A stretch of DNA of 19,699 bases. Source: DATJMJ01 sp035503915. GTDB lineage: Bacteria; Actinomycetota; Acidimicrobiia; Acidimicrobiales; Palsa-688. This document shows, piece after piece, positions 6,219 through 14,049 of this stretch (position 1 is the first letter of the stretch; each line of letters begins with the position of its first letter). Position numbers and translations under genes: made by a program. The stretch covers positions 1 to 19,699 of the forward strand of contig DATJSU010000047.1 of NCBI GenBank assembly GCA_035503915.1, in the 5' to 3' direction. Below the pieces are notes generated by a model. The model searched no databases and was not told where the DNA came from. It saw only the letters and a list, made by a program, of their open reading frames with translations.

Positions 6219-8389
6219 TACCCCGGCACTGTTGGCGGGCTCGTACCACCTCCGCCGTTGGCCGCCGCAGAGGTCGTCGTACTCGAGGCGACTGTCGTCG
6301 AGGTGGCGGTGGCGGAGGTGGTCGTGCTGGCAATAGTCGTTGTTGTGGCCGGCGCCGTCGTCGTAGGCAGCGTGGTGCTGGTGGCTGGGGGCGGCGTGGT
6401 CGTGGTGGTAGTGGTGGTCGTTGCGACGGTCGTCGTGGTCGGCTTGGGCTTGGTGGTCGTCGGGCCGGTGTACACGCCGACGTAGATCGTCACGGCCGAG
6501 CCTTGCCGGATCGAAGATCCCGGGGTCGGATGGCTGTTTACCACGTAGCCGTTTTGTGCCGGGTTGCTGACAGGCTCAGGCTCGACCGCAAAGCCGAGGT
6601 TGGCGGCAGCGAGCTCTTGTTGTGCCTTGGACTCGCTCTGGCCGTCCAGGTTGGGTGGTACCACCGTCATCGCCTGCCCGCCCGACACGTAAAGGGTCAC
6701 TTTGGTACCCCAGGGTTCGACGTTGCCTTGCGACGGGTCCGTATACGCGACGAAACCCGCCTTGATGGTCGACGAGGGTACGTTGACGATCGGGCCGGGT
6801 GTGAGGTGGTCGGCCGAAAGCTTTGCGCCCGCGACATCGGGGCTCATGCCCTGCAGATCCGGCACGACTACTGTCGCTCGGCCGGCGGAGCAGTACACGG
6901 TGACGGTATTGCCCTGGGAATCTTTCTGACCACCCACCGGGCTCGTCGAGATGACGTGGCCCGACGCCACAGTGCTGCTGTTTTTGGGGATGTTCTTGTA
7001 GACGAAACCCTTCGAATGAAGGTCTGTATCCGCAGTGCTGCAAGTCAAGCTCGTGAGCACCGGGACCGCAACTTGGGGCTGGCCGCTGCTCACGTCGAGC
7101 GTGATGGTGCTCGTGGGCGGGACGGCCTGGCCTGCTGCCGGGACCGAGCTGATCACGAGACCTCCCTGGACGAGGGAGCTGCTTTCGTAATGCACAGACG
7201 GTTTGCCGAAACCTTTGGCGGTGAGGGCCTGTTCGGCTTGTGACAGGGTCAGGTCCTTGACGACTGGCACCGTGATGTCCGTCGGTCCTCCCCACCAGCC
7301 GGCGTTGCGCCCGATAAAGAAAACGAGCACGCCGAGGACCGCGATCAGGACGAGGAAAAGCGAACCCCACCAGCCCGCTCGGGAGCGCCTTTGGGGCTCC
7401 GGCGCCGCGTAGCCGGTCTGGTAGGCCGCCTCGGGGCCGAGGACGCTCGTCTGGTGGCCGGTCGGCTGGCCGACGTACGTCGGGTCGTAGGCGGAGTAAT
7501 AGGGGGGCGGGCTGCCGATAGCGCGCGTCGGTTGCGCGCCGGTGGCCTGCGAGGCCAGCACCGGCTGGCCTCTTTGGAACCGTATCAAGTCGTCGCGCAG
7601 GTCGTTAGCGCTCTGGTACCGCTCCTCGGGGTCCTTGGCCATTGCCGCCATAACGATCGCTTCGAAATCCGGCGGCACCGAGGGGTTGATGCTCGAGGGG
7701 AGCGGCGGGTACTCGCGGACGTGCTTGTAAGCGATCGCTACCGGGCTGTCCCCCGAAAAAGGCGGTCTTCCCGTGACCATTTCGTAAAGGACCACCCCGA
7801 GCGAGTAAACGTCGCTACGGGCGTCCACGGGTTGGCCCTGCGCCTGCTCCGGTGAGAAATAGGTTGCCGTGCCCATCACCGCGCCGGTCTGGGTGAGGCC
7901 TTCGCTGGCGTTGGTGACCGCACGCGCGATGCCGAAGTCCGCCACCTTGACTTGGCCGGTGCGGTCGATGAGGACGTTCCCTGGCTTCACGTCGCGGTGG
8001 ATGACGCCGCGACGATGGGCAAAATCGAGAGCGCTTGCTATGTCGGCCCCGATCGCCGCAGCGCGACTTGCGGGAAGTGGGCCCTGGCGGATCAACGAAG
8101 ACAGCGTTTGCCCGTCGATGTACTCCATGACGATGAAATAGGTGTGCTCGCCTTGGCCCCAGTCATAGATCGAGACGATGTTGGCGTGGGAAAGGTTCGC
8201 GGCTGCCTGTGCCTCTCTCCGGAACCGTTCCACGAACGAAGGGTCGGAGGAAAGCTCGGGGAAAAGGACCTTGATCGCGACCGGCCTGTCGAGCAGCAGG
8301 TCTTGTGCGAGGTAAACCTGTGCCATCCCCCCGCGGGCGATGTGGCGGACCAGTTCGTAGCGGTCGCTGAAGACTTCAGGAGATGACAT
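6218..8389 (-). CDS. pknB: Serine/threonine protein kinase with four PASTA domains (PknB)
   Basis: This is a membrane receptor kinase that senses muropeptide or lipid II through extracellular PASTA domains and phosphorylates division and cell-wall proteins. From ATG 8389 it has 723 aa. The kinase domain is at about 10-275: glycine loop ARGGMAQVY, Lys40 in VAIK, catalytic HRDVKPGN with Asp133 and Asn138, DFG 151-153, and activation-loop Thr166 and Thr168 in GLTQTGAVMGTATY, matching known autophosphorylation sites of PknB. A Tyr/Pro-rich juxtamembrane segment leads to a helix at about 340-360, then PASTA domains from about 372 to 638. PASTA2 has two cysteines (450 and 500) that could form a disulfide. 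A Thr/Ala-rich extracellular tail (about 642-709) ends the protein. GTG 8398 is an alternative start. It is the last gene of the operon, 72 nt after pbpA. Confidence 0.95.
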   Translation of the reverse strand: MSSPEVFSDRYELVRHIARGGMAQVYLAQDLLLDRPVAIKVLFPELSSDPSFVERFRREAQAAANLSHANIVSIYDWGQGEHTYFIVMEYIDGQTLSSLIRQGPLPASRAAAIGADIASALDFAHRRGVIHRDVKPGNVLIDRTGQVKVADFGIARAVTNASEGLTQTGAVMGTATYFSPEQAQGQPVDARSDVYSLGVVLYEMVTGRPPFSGDSPVAIAYKHVREYPPLPSSINPSVPPDFEAIVMAAMAKDPEERYQSANDLRDDLIRFQRGQPVLASQATGAQPTRAIGSPPPYYSAYDPTYVGQPTGHQTSVLGPEAAYQTGYAAPEPQRRSRAGWWGSLFLVLIAVLGVLVFFIGRNAGWWGGPTDITVPVVKDLTLSQAEQALTAKGFGKPSVHYESSSLVQGGLVISSVPAAGQAVPPTSTITLDVSSGQPQVAVPVLTSLTCSTADTDLHSKGFVYKNIPKNSSTVASGHVISTSPVGGQKDSQGNTVTVYCSAGRATVVVPDLQGMSPDVAGAKLSADHLTPGPIVNVPSSTIKAGFVAYTDPSQGNVEPWGTKVTLYVSGGQAMTVVPPNLDGQSESKAQQELAAANLGFAVEPEPVSNPAQNGYVVNSHPTPGSSIRQGSAVTIYVGVYTGPTTTKPKPTTTTVATTTTTTTTTPPPATSTTLPTTTAPATTTTIASTTTSATATSTTVASSTTTSAAANGGGGTSPPTVPG
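6263..6466 (-). repeat. Low-complexity Thr/Ala codon tract at the 3' end of pknB
   Basis: About 200 bp of imperfect GGT/CGT/GGC triplet runs on the plus strand encode a Thr/Ala/Ser/Pro-rich tail (up to nine threonines in a row) after the last PASTA domain. Such tails are typical of cell-wall-spanning or O-mannosylated extracellular linkers in actinobacteria. The repeats keep frame and could vary in length by slippage. Confidence 0.75.
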
Positions 8390-8461
8390 GCCGGCCACAG
8401 CCTATGAGTGTCTTGGTGCCCGGGTGTTGGCGCGTGGCGCTGTTGCCTCCGCGAGGCTCGT

Positions 8462-9949
8462 TCACGTCTCCCCCTTTTCCAGGTACGCTTGGATAATTGC
8501 CTTCGCAATTGGGGCGGCAATTGTCCCGCCCTGGTACTCGTCAGCGGGTGGTTGGTCCTCGACCAGCACGGCAACTGCGATCTTGGGGTTGGGCACCGGC
8601 GCGAATGCCACGAACCAAGTTTCGATGTAAGGGCCGCCTGTTTGCGCCGTGCCTGTCTTCCCAGCGACCTGGATCCCGGGGATCCGGGCCTCGACCCCGG
8701 TGCCGTTGGGGCTGTTTACGACCGAAAGCATCAAGTTGGTGAGGTGCTTCGCCGTCGCGGGGGAAGTAGCCGTGAGCCAGACGCTCGGCTTGTACGACGT
8801 GACCGTTTGCCCCTGTGAGCCGGTCACGTCCGCCATGAGGTGGGGGGTCATGATCTTGCCCCCATTTGCGATCCCAGCGGCGTCCAGAGCAAGTGTGAGG
8901 GGCACAGCTTGGACACTTTCCTGCCCGATGGCAGATTTGGCCAAGGCGCCCGCGTTTTGAAAAAATGAGCTGGCGGGCGGGAAATAGGATTCGGCGACTC
9001 CCGGGAGGTCGAGCGGCGGTACCTTGTCCCACCCGAACGCCCTGGCTTCTTCTGCCAGTTTGTCCCCCCCGAGGTCGAGGCCGAGACGCGCGAAGCCGGT
9101 GTCGCACGAGACGGTGAAAAGCTCAGTCAGCTTGCCGCCGCAAGCTTCTCCGCCGAAGTTGTGCAGTACTTGCCCGGCCGTGTCCGGCAGGACGAGGCCT
9201 GTCAACACCGGGATGGCACGGTTGGCGAGGGCCGGGTCGTGGTCGAACACTGCGGCCGAGGTAATCATCTTGAAGGTCGAGCCGGGGAAAAACCGTTGCC
9301 GGTAAGCGGCCGCAACTAGAGGGCTGCCGCGGTCGGCATTGAGCGATTTCCAAGCCGCCTCTTCGACTGCAGGGTTGTGGCTGGCGAGAGGGTTGGGGTT
9401 GTAGCTGGGGTTGGAGTACATCGCAAGGACAGCACCGGTCGACGGAGCCAGCGCCACGACGGCACCGGCCCTCCCGGCGAGCTCGGTCGCCGCCAGTTGT
9501 TGCAGCCAGCTGAGCGCGGTGATGTGAAGGTCGTCCGGGGCGGGCTGGTTGGTGAAAAACTCCTTTATTTGCTGGAGGTCTTTCGGCAAGGTGACGGGAG
9601 TATTGGCTTCGCTGAGGACGGAGCTGTACTCGTCCTCGAGCCCGTCCGTGCCGTAGATAAAGGAAAAATAGCCCGTGATCGAGCCGAACAGCGCACCCTG
9701 CGGGTACTCGCGCTGGTACTTGTACTGGTCGTTGCTCGGGACCGACTCGGCGAGGGTAACCCCATCGGCCGAGATGATGGCCCCACGGGGAGCAGTGAAC
9801 TGGGCGAGGACGTCGCGCGTGTTGAGCGGGTTGCTGTTGAGGGCGCCTGCGTGGAACACCTGCAGGTAGCTGAGTTGCACAAAAAGCGCCGCCAAAAGGA
9901 GACAGGTACCCGCACCCGCCCAGCGGACCCGTTGGTTGACCTTGTTCAT
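8462..9949 (-). CDS. pbpA: Class B penicillin-binding protein (PbpA), transpeptidase
   Basis: This is a D,D-transpeptidase that crosslinks peptidoglycan with its SEDS partner RodA. It has 495 aa: a signal-anchor helix at about 10-31, a dimerisation-type region starting with FTAPRGAIISADG, and a transpeptidase domain from about 160. The SxxK motif is Ser224-Thr-Phe-Lys227 in PGSTFKMIT, and the KTG motif is at 431-433 in AGKTGTAQTG. The second motif, normally SxN, reads Ser281-Cys-Asp283, an unusual Asn to Asp change. Cys270 and Cys282 are placed so that they could form a disulfide near the active site. Its ATG overlaps the rodA stop as ATGA (9946-9949), so translation is coupled. The pknB gene follows. 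Confidence 0.94.
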   Translation of the reverse strand: MNKVNQRVRWAGAGTCLLLAALFVQLSYLQVFHAGALNSNPLNTRDVLAQFTAPRGAIISADGVTLAESVPSNDQYKYQREYPQGALFGSITGYFSFIYGTDGLEDEYSSVLSEANTPVTLPKDLQQIKEFFTNQPAPDDLHITALSWLQQLAATELAGRAGAVVALAPSTGAVLAMYSNPSYNPNPLASHNPAVEEAAWKSLNADRGSPLVAAAYRQRFFPGSTFKMITSAAVFDHDPALANRAIPVLTGLVLPDTAGQVLHNFGGEACGGKLTELFTVSCDTGFARLGLDLGGDKLAEEARAFGWDKVPPLDLPGVAESYFPPASSFFQNAGALAKSAIGQESVQAVPLTLALDAAGIANGGKIMTPHLMADVTGSQGQTVTSYKPSVWLTATSPATAKHLTNLMLSVVNSPNGTGVEARIPGIQVAGKTGTAQTGGPYIETWFVAFAPVPNPKIAVAVLVEDQPPADEYQGGTIAAPIAKAIIQAYLEKGET

Positions 9950-11337
9950 CGTGCCGCCAACCCCGCTCCGGTCGGGCTCAACAGGCCATCGGTTGCCAGA
10001 GCCGTGGTCACGCCTGCCAAAGGCGCCAACCGCGCTGCGGCAAGGGCGGCCTCGTTGGCGTTGTCGTTGGAGATGCGCAGCAGTACGGCGAGGAGGATGT
10101 AGTTCGACACGAGCGAAGACCCGCCGTAGGACACGAACGGCAAGGTGATGCCCGTGATGGGGATCAACCTGGTAATGCCGCCCACCACGACGAACACTTG
10201 GACACCGAGCAGCAGCGACAACCCCGTACCGAGCAATTTGCTGAAAGAGCGCTGCGAACGCACTGCCGTGCGAAGCCCCGAGCCGACCATGAGCAGGTAG
10301 GCGATGAGGAGTGCCGCCAGCCCGACGAGCCCGACTTCCTCACCGATCGAAGCAAATATGAAGTCGGTGGACGCCTCGGGTATCACCTGGGGGTTACCCT
10401 GGCCCGGGCCCAGGCCCCACAGCCCCCCAGCGGCGAGAGCGAACCATCCCTCGATTATCTGGTAGCCGGACGTAGCGAAATGCGACCAGGGGTAAAGCCA
10501 CGCCTGCACGCGGGTCTGGGCGTGATGGATCACGTCGAGCGCGAAAACTGTGCCGAGAGAGAAGAGGATTGCACCAAGCCCGAGGTAAGCCCACCTACCC
10601 GTCGCAACCCATAGGAGCGAGACGAACAGGGTGAAAAAGAGGAACGACGAGCCGAGGTCGTTCTCGGCCAGGAGGATCAGCAGGGAAACCCCCCATGCCG
10701 CGATCAGGGGCGCCACGTACCGGGGTTCGAGGACCAGCCACCGGCCGATCCGGCGCGTGCCCGTGGCGAGCAGGTCAGCGCGCTCGGCGAGGACGGATGC
10801 AAAAAAAATCCCCAGCGCAACCTTGGCAAACTCTTCGGGCTGAAAACTGAGGGGCCCGATGTGCACCCAGAGGCGCGCACCGTTGATGTCCTCGCCTATG
10901 TGCGGCAAGAGGGGCAGGACGAGCAGGGCGATGCCGCCTGCTGCGATCGTGTACCTGTACCGCTCGAGGTTCGGGGCTTGGGGGAACAGGACAAGCGTCA
11001 GGACAAAAGCGATTACGCCGATCGCCGTCCACGTTGCTTGCGCCGAGGCCTCGGACGGGTCGATACCGGTGATGAAGACATAACCCATGCCGTTGAGGAG
11101 CGCCGCGAGGGGCAGGAGCACCGGGTCAGATTCCGGCGCCAGGCGGCGCAAAGCGAGGTGCGCCACGAGCATGAGGGCGAAGACAAGAGCACCGAACGCG
11201 GCGATGTGGGCCGGGAGCGCCCCCGCCTTGCCCAAGGTCGCGAGGGTGTACAAACTTCCCGTAAGGACGAGGACGAGCAGGATCATCCCCAGCTCGCTGC
11301 GCCGGCGCGCCGGGCGCTGCCAGATGACGGCGTTCAT
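9946..11337 (-). CDS. rodA: SEDS-family peptidoglycan glycosyltransferase RodA/FtsW
   Basis: This 463-aa polytopic membrane protein of the SEDS family polymerises lipid II into glycan strands. Family blocks include NGARLWVHIGPLSFQPEEFAK, LLAENDLGSSFLFF (with the conserved catalytic-type Asp), GYQIIEGWFALAAGGLWG, IPEASTDFIFASIGEEVG and the C-terminal LPFVSYGGSSLVSNY. About ten hydrophobic helices are evident. ATG 11337 is selected because the SEDS-like sequence begins there; the frame is open upstream to 11481, but that would run into pstP. It starts 4 nt after the pstP stop and ends in an ATGA overlap with pbpA, which fits stoichiometric RodA-PbpA synthesis. The position in the pknB operon favours the RodA-type name over FtsW. 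Confidence 0.93.
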   Translation of the reverse strand: MNAVIWQRPARRRSELGMILLVLVLTGSLYTLATLGKAGALPAHIAAFGALVFALMLVAHLALRRLAPESDPVLLPLAALLNGMGYVFITGIDPSEASAQATWTAIGVIAFVLTLVLFPQAPNLERYRYTIAAGGIALLVLPLLPHIGEDINGARLWVHIGPLSFQPEEFAKVALGIFFASVLAERADLLATGTRRIGRWLVLEPRYVAPLIAAWGVSLLILLAENDLGSSFLFFTLFVSLLWVATGRWAYLGLGAILFSLGTVFALDVIHHAQTRVQAWLYPWSHFATSGYQIIEGWFALAAGGLWGLGPGQGNPQVIPEASTDFIFASIGEEVGLVGLAALLIAYLLMVGSGLRTAVRSQRSFSKLLGTGLSLLLGVQVFVVVGGITRLIPITGITLPFVSYGGSSLVSNYILLAVLLRISNDNANEAALAAARLAPLAGVTTALATDGLLSPTGAGLAAR

Positions 11338-11341
11338 GCCC

Positions 11342-12856
11342 TCATTGGGGGCGCTTGACCTTGGGTGCCGTCTGCTTGGCAGATGTGGGCACCTTGGGCG
11401 CAGTCGTCGGGCTTTGCTGCGCCTTTGCCGGGGACTTCGCCGACGTGGTGGCCACACTCGCCGTGGGACCGGTGGCGGCACGGTGGCGGGGAGCGCCTTT
11501 TGCGCTCGGCGGGACCAGAGCCTGGGCCTCTTTTTCCTCGCTCACGAGGCGGTTTATGTAGAGCTGCGCTTGAGCCAGCGAGGACTCGACCTGGCCTGCC
11601 CGCAGGACAGGCAACCAGGAGGTCTCGACTGACGACGACGTATAAATGGTCCGCTCGGCAACGGTGGGCTCAAACCAGAGCACCCCGCCGGGCCGCCCCT
11701 GGAAGACCGTTATCCGGCCACTCGAGATCGTGACGAAATAGGCGGCGCGGGAGTACCACGCCAGGCAAGCGACGGCCCCTCCGACCACCACGAAGAGAGC
11801 GAGCACGAAGGCGGCAACCCGCCACGTCACCCGGCTGGGGGCCGGCCGCCCCGGCCCAGCCCTGCGGTGCTGGAGGCCCTCGCGGCGCCCGGGTGCCCGG
11901 TCGCGTGGCGCTCCCTCACCGAGGACGGTACTGCCATCGACAGCTGCCGCCGGGCTTTCGTCCGAGCCGTCGAAGGGCTCTCGAGCACCGGCGCCGTCCC
12001 CCGGTGCCGTGCCCAGTGCGGCCGGCTCGACCGGGGCGGCCGCGGTGGTGTCCCCGGGTGCAGGCATCCCTGCTTGGGCCGGACTTGCCGGCCCGCGCAC
12101 TTCTACACGGCTCTCGGGGCTGTTGTCGTTGGGGAGGACGTCCACGACGACGACAGTGACGTTGTCGCTCCCCCCGCCCGAGTTGGCCAGGTAGACGAGT
12201 TCCTTGGCCGCCTCCTCCGGGTCGCCGAAACGGCGCAGGACTGCGGCGATCTGGCTATCCGAAGCCTCGCGAGGAAGGCCGTCGCTGCACAGGACGAAGC
12301 GGTCACCGTGGCGGGGGGCCATCTCGATCAGGTCGACCGCCACGGACGGCTCGACGCCGAGCGCTCGCGTCAGGACGTGGCGCTGGGGGTGGACTGTGGC
12401 TTGTGCCGGGGTGATCTGGCCCTCGTCAACGAGCTCCTGGACGAGGCTGTGGTCGATCGTCAGTTGGCGGAGGGTGTCGTCCCGGAACAGGTACACGCGC
12501 GAGTCGCCGATGTGGGCGATCGTCAACCCGTTGGTCCCGTCGGCTTGCTCGACCACCGCCAGAGCCACCAGCGTGGTCCCCATCCCGAGCATGCCCCTGT
12601 TGGTCCTTGCTTGTTCCCAAACCGCTCGGTTAGCCGCCTTGGCGGCCCCTTCCAGGGACTCGGGGGTCCGCTGGCCGCTTGCGTCGAAGGCGGCCTCGAG
12701 TGCCCGGATAGCCGTGGCCGAGGCCACTTCGCCTGCCGCGTGGCCGCCCATCCCGTCCGCCACGGCGTAAAGCCCCGGGGCTACCAGGAGCTGGTCCTGG
12801 TTGTTCGCCCTGACGAGGCCGACATCTGTCGCAGATCCGACGAGGAGCCGGCTCAC
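11342..12856 (-). CDS. pstP: PP2C-family serine/threonine phosphatase (PstP)
   Basis: This is the membrane-anchored PPM/PP2C phosphatase that reverses PknB phosphorylation. It has 504 aa. The catalytic domain is at about 1-241, with RANNQD (16-21), metal-binding VADGMGGHA (Asp34), IGDSR (116-120), CSDGL (Asp191) and GSDNVT (Asp231). A long Ala/Pro/Gly-rich cytosolic linker (about 242-345) leads to one transmembrane helix (about 347-367) and an extracytoplasmic domain of about 70 residues. It ends in an Ala/Pro/Lys/Thr-rich tail. It starts with GTG, overlapping the fhaB stop as GTGA (12853-12856). The phosphatase, both FHA proteins and the kinase share one operon. Confidence 0.94.
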   Translation of the reverse strand: MSRLLVGSATDVGLVRANNQDQLLVAPGLYAVADGMGGHAAGEVASATAIRALEAAFDASGQRTPESLEGAAKAANRAVWEQARTNRGMLGMGTTLVALAVVEQADGTNGLTIAHIGDSRVYLFRDDTLRQLTIDHSLVQELVDEGQITPAQATVHPQRHVLTRALGVEPSVAVDLIEMAPRHGDRFVLCSDGLPREASDSQIAAVLRRFGDPEEAAKELVYLANSGGGSDNVTVVVVDVLPNDNSPESRVEVRGPASPAQAGMPAPGDTTAAAPVEPAALGTAPGDGAGAREPFDGSDESPAAAVDGSTVLGEGAPRDRAPGRREGLQHRRAGPGRPAPSRVTWRVAAFVLALFVVVGGAVACLAWYSRAAYFVTISSGRITVFQGRPGGVLWFEPTVAERTIYTSSSVETSWLPVLRAGQVESSLAQAQLYINRLVSEEKEAQALVPPSAKGAPRHRAATGPTASVATTSAKSPAKAQQSPTTAPKVPTSAKQTAPKVKRPQ

Positions 12857-13323
12857 CGCTGTAGCTCCAGCACAGTGCGCCCGACCTGGACCCTGTCACC
12901 TCTGTGCAGTGGCGTGGCGACCGATGCCGGGCGGCCGTTGACGAGGGTCCCGTTGGTAGAGCCAAGGTCTTCGACCCACAGCTCGTCCCCGCGCCGGAAG
13001 ACCCGCGCGTGGACCTGGGAGACAAAGCTGTCCGCCGTCAGGGAGACGGCGCACCCTGGAGCACGGCCGATCGTCAGCTCGTCGGCGAGAGCGTAGGAGG
13101 CGCCTCCCCCAGGTACGACGACAACGAGCCTCATGTCACCCGCTTTGCCGCGGCGCCGGCCCCGCTGCACTTGCGGTGGCACTGTTTGCGCCGGTTCGCT
13201 CGAGGCCGCGACGAGGCGCGGCTCCTTCAGCTCGACCCAAACCGCTCTGACGACCCGCAAGAAAAACAGGTATAGCAACGCCAGGAAGACGTACTCGAGG
13301 AACCTCTGCGCCGGCTCGGGCAC
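12853..13323 (-). CDS. fhaB: FHA-domain membrane protein FhaB (FipA-type)
   Basis: This 156-aa protein reads phosphothreonine at the membrane; the mycobacterial counterpart (FhaB/FipA) links kinase signalling to FtsZ and division. An N-terminal helix at about 9-29 (EYVFLALLYLFFLRVVRAVWV) is followed by a basic linker and an FHA domain at about 65-155. FHA signatures are IGR (85-87), SQVHA (102-106) and GSTNGT (121-126). The canonical Ser-Arg-x-His core has Gln in place of Arg. Its GTG start follows the fhaA TAG stop with no gap, and its end overlaps pstP by 4 nt. Gene order and layout make the name secure. Confidence 0.9.
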   Translation of the reverse strand: MPEPAQRFLEYVFLALLYLFFLRVVRAVWVELKEPRLVAASSEPAQTVPPQVQRGRRRGKAGDMRLVVVVPGGGASYALADELTIGRAPGCAVSLTADSFVSQVHARVFRRGDELWVEDLGSTNGTLVNGRPASVATPLHRGDRVQVGRTVLELQR

Positions 13324-14013
13324 CTAGGTCTCCCCGGACCGCCCCGGGCTCGAGCCTGTCTCAGCCGCCTCGAAGCGCACGCTGGTCGACCCGACCGTGA
13401 TCTCGTCGCCGTCCTCGAGCTGCTGGGCGCCGCTGATCTTCGACCCGTTGACCTTCGTCCCGTTGGTGCTCCCGAGATCGGCGACGATCCAGGAGTTGTC
13501 CGGGCCGCGGCGCACTTCGGCATGCTTGCGGCTCACCCCCGAGTCGGCGATGGCGAGCTCGCACTCTGGCAGCCTCCCCAGCGTGACGCTCGTCTGCTCG
13601 AGCAGGACACGGCGGCCATCGGGGAGCGTCAAAGTGGCCGTCCCCTGCTCGGGCGCCATGTCGCCTGCTACCAGCAAAGTGCCGGGCCGGAGCGCGTCGT
13701 CGGTCTCGATCGTCACCCGGACCGGCCCGAGGAACGTGTACCCCTCGGTTTTGGCATGCTCGCGCGCCACCTCGATCAGCTCCTTGACCAGCTCTTCTTC
13801 TATCGGCTTGAACTTTTCCCTGTCCGTAGCCGACAGGAGCACCTGGAACGAGTTGGGGACGAGCACCCCTTTTGGCGCTACCGCCCGCCGAAGGTCCATC
13901 TCGCGGGTGAGCCGCCGGCCGATCTCAACGGGCTGGAGGCCGCTCCGGAACACTCTTGCGAACGCACCCTCCACGAATCGCTCGAGGCGGCGCTCGAACT
14001 TCTGCAAGCCCAT
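13324..14013 (-). CDS. fhaA: DUF3662 and FHA domain protein FhaA, short form
   Basis: This is a phosphothreonine-binding scaffold and a PknB substrate in mycobacteria, where it regulates lipid II flipping through MviN. From ATG 14013 it has 229 aa. The N-terminal DUF3662 domain (about 1-108) starts MGLQKFERRLERFVEG and contains QPVEIGRRLTREMD. The FHA domain (about 140-213) contains LGR (145-147), SRKHAEV (161-167) and GSTNGT (181-186). The long Pro/Gln/Tyr-rich linker that makes mycobacterial FhaA more than 500 aa is almost absent. There is no Shine-Dalgarno; TACTAT (14028-14023) nine nucleotides upstream suggests a leaderless mRNA that starts the whole operon. It is divergent from the phospholipase D-like gene. 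Confidence 0.9.
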   Translation of the reverse strand: MGLQKFERRLERFVEGAFARVFRSGLQPVEIGRRLTREMDLRRAVAPKGVLVPNSFQVLLSATDREKFKPIEEELVKELIEVAREHAKTEGYTFLGPVRVTIETDDALRPGTLLVAGDMAPEQGTATLTLPDGRRVLLEQTSVTLGRLPECELAIADSGVSRKHAEVRRGPDNSWIVADLGSTNGTKVNGSKISGAQQLEDGDEITVGSTSVRFEAAETGSSPGRSGET

Positions 14014-14022
14014 TGTCGGCGC

Positions 14023-14028
14023 ATAGTA
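14023..14028 (-). promoter_or_regulatory. Candidate -10 element of the fhaA-pknB operon
   Basis: TACTAT on the minus strand fits the TANNNT actinobacterial -10 consensus and is 9 nt from the fhaA ATG, consistent with a leaderless transcript. No convincing -35 is visible at 16-18 nt. Confidence 0.4.
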
Positions 14029-14049
14029 CCTTCGCAGCCCGCCCTGCTG

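Noticed and set aside
6035..7243. 402-codon plus-strand open frame opposite pknB
   Set aside because: It lies wholly antisense to the clear PknB PASTA region and trpG end, is Arg/Gly-rich nonsense typical of G+C-rich shadow frames, and shows no family motif.
11867..13096. 409-codon plus-strand open frame opposite pstP and fhaB
   Set aside because: It is antisense to two well-supported genes with catalytic motifs; the translation has no recognisable domain.
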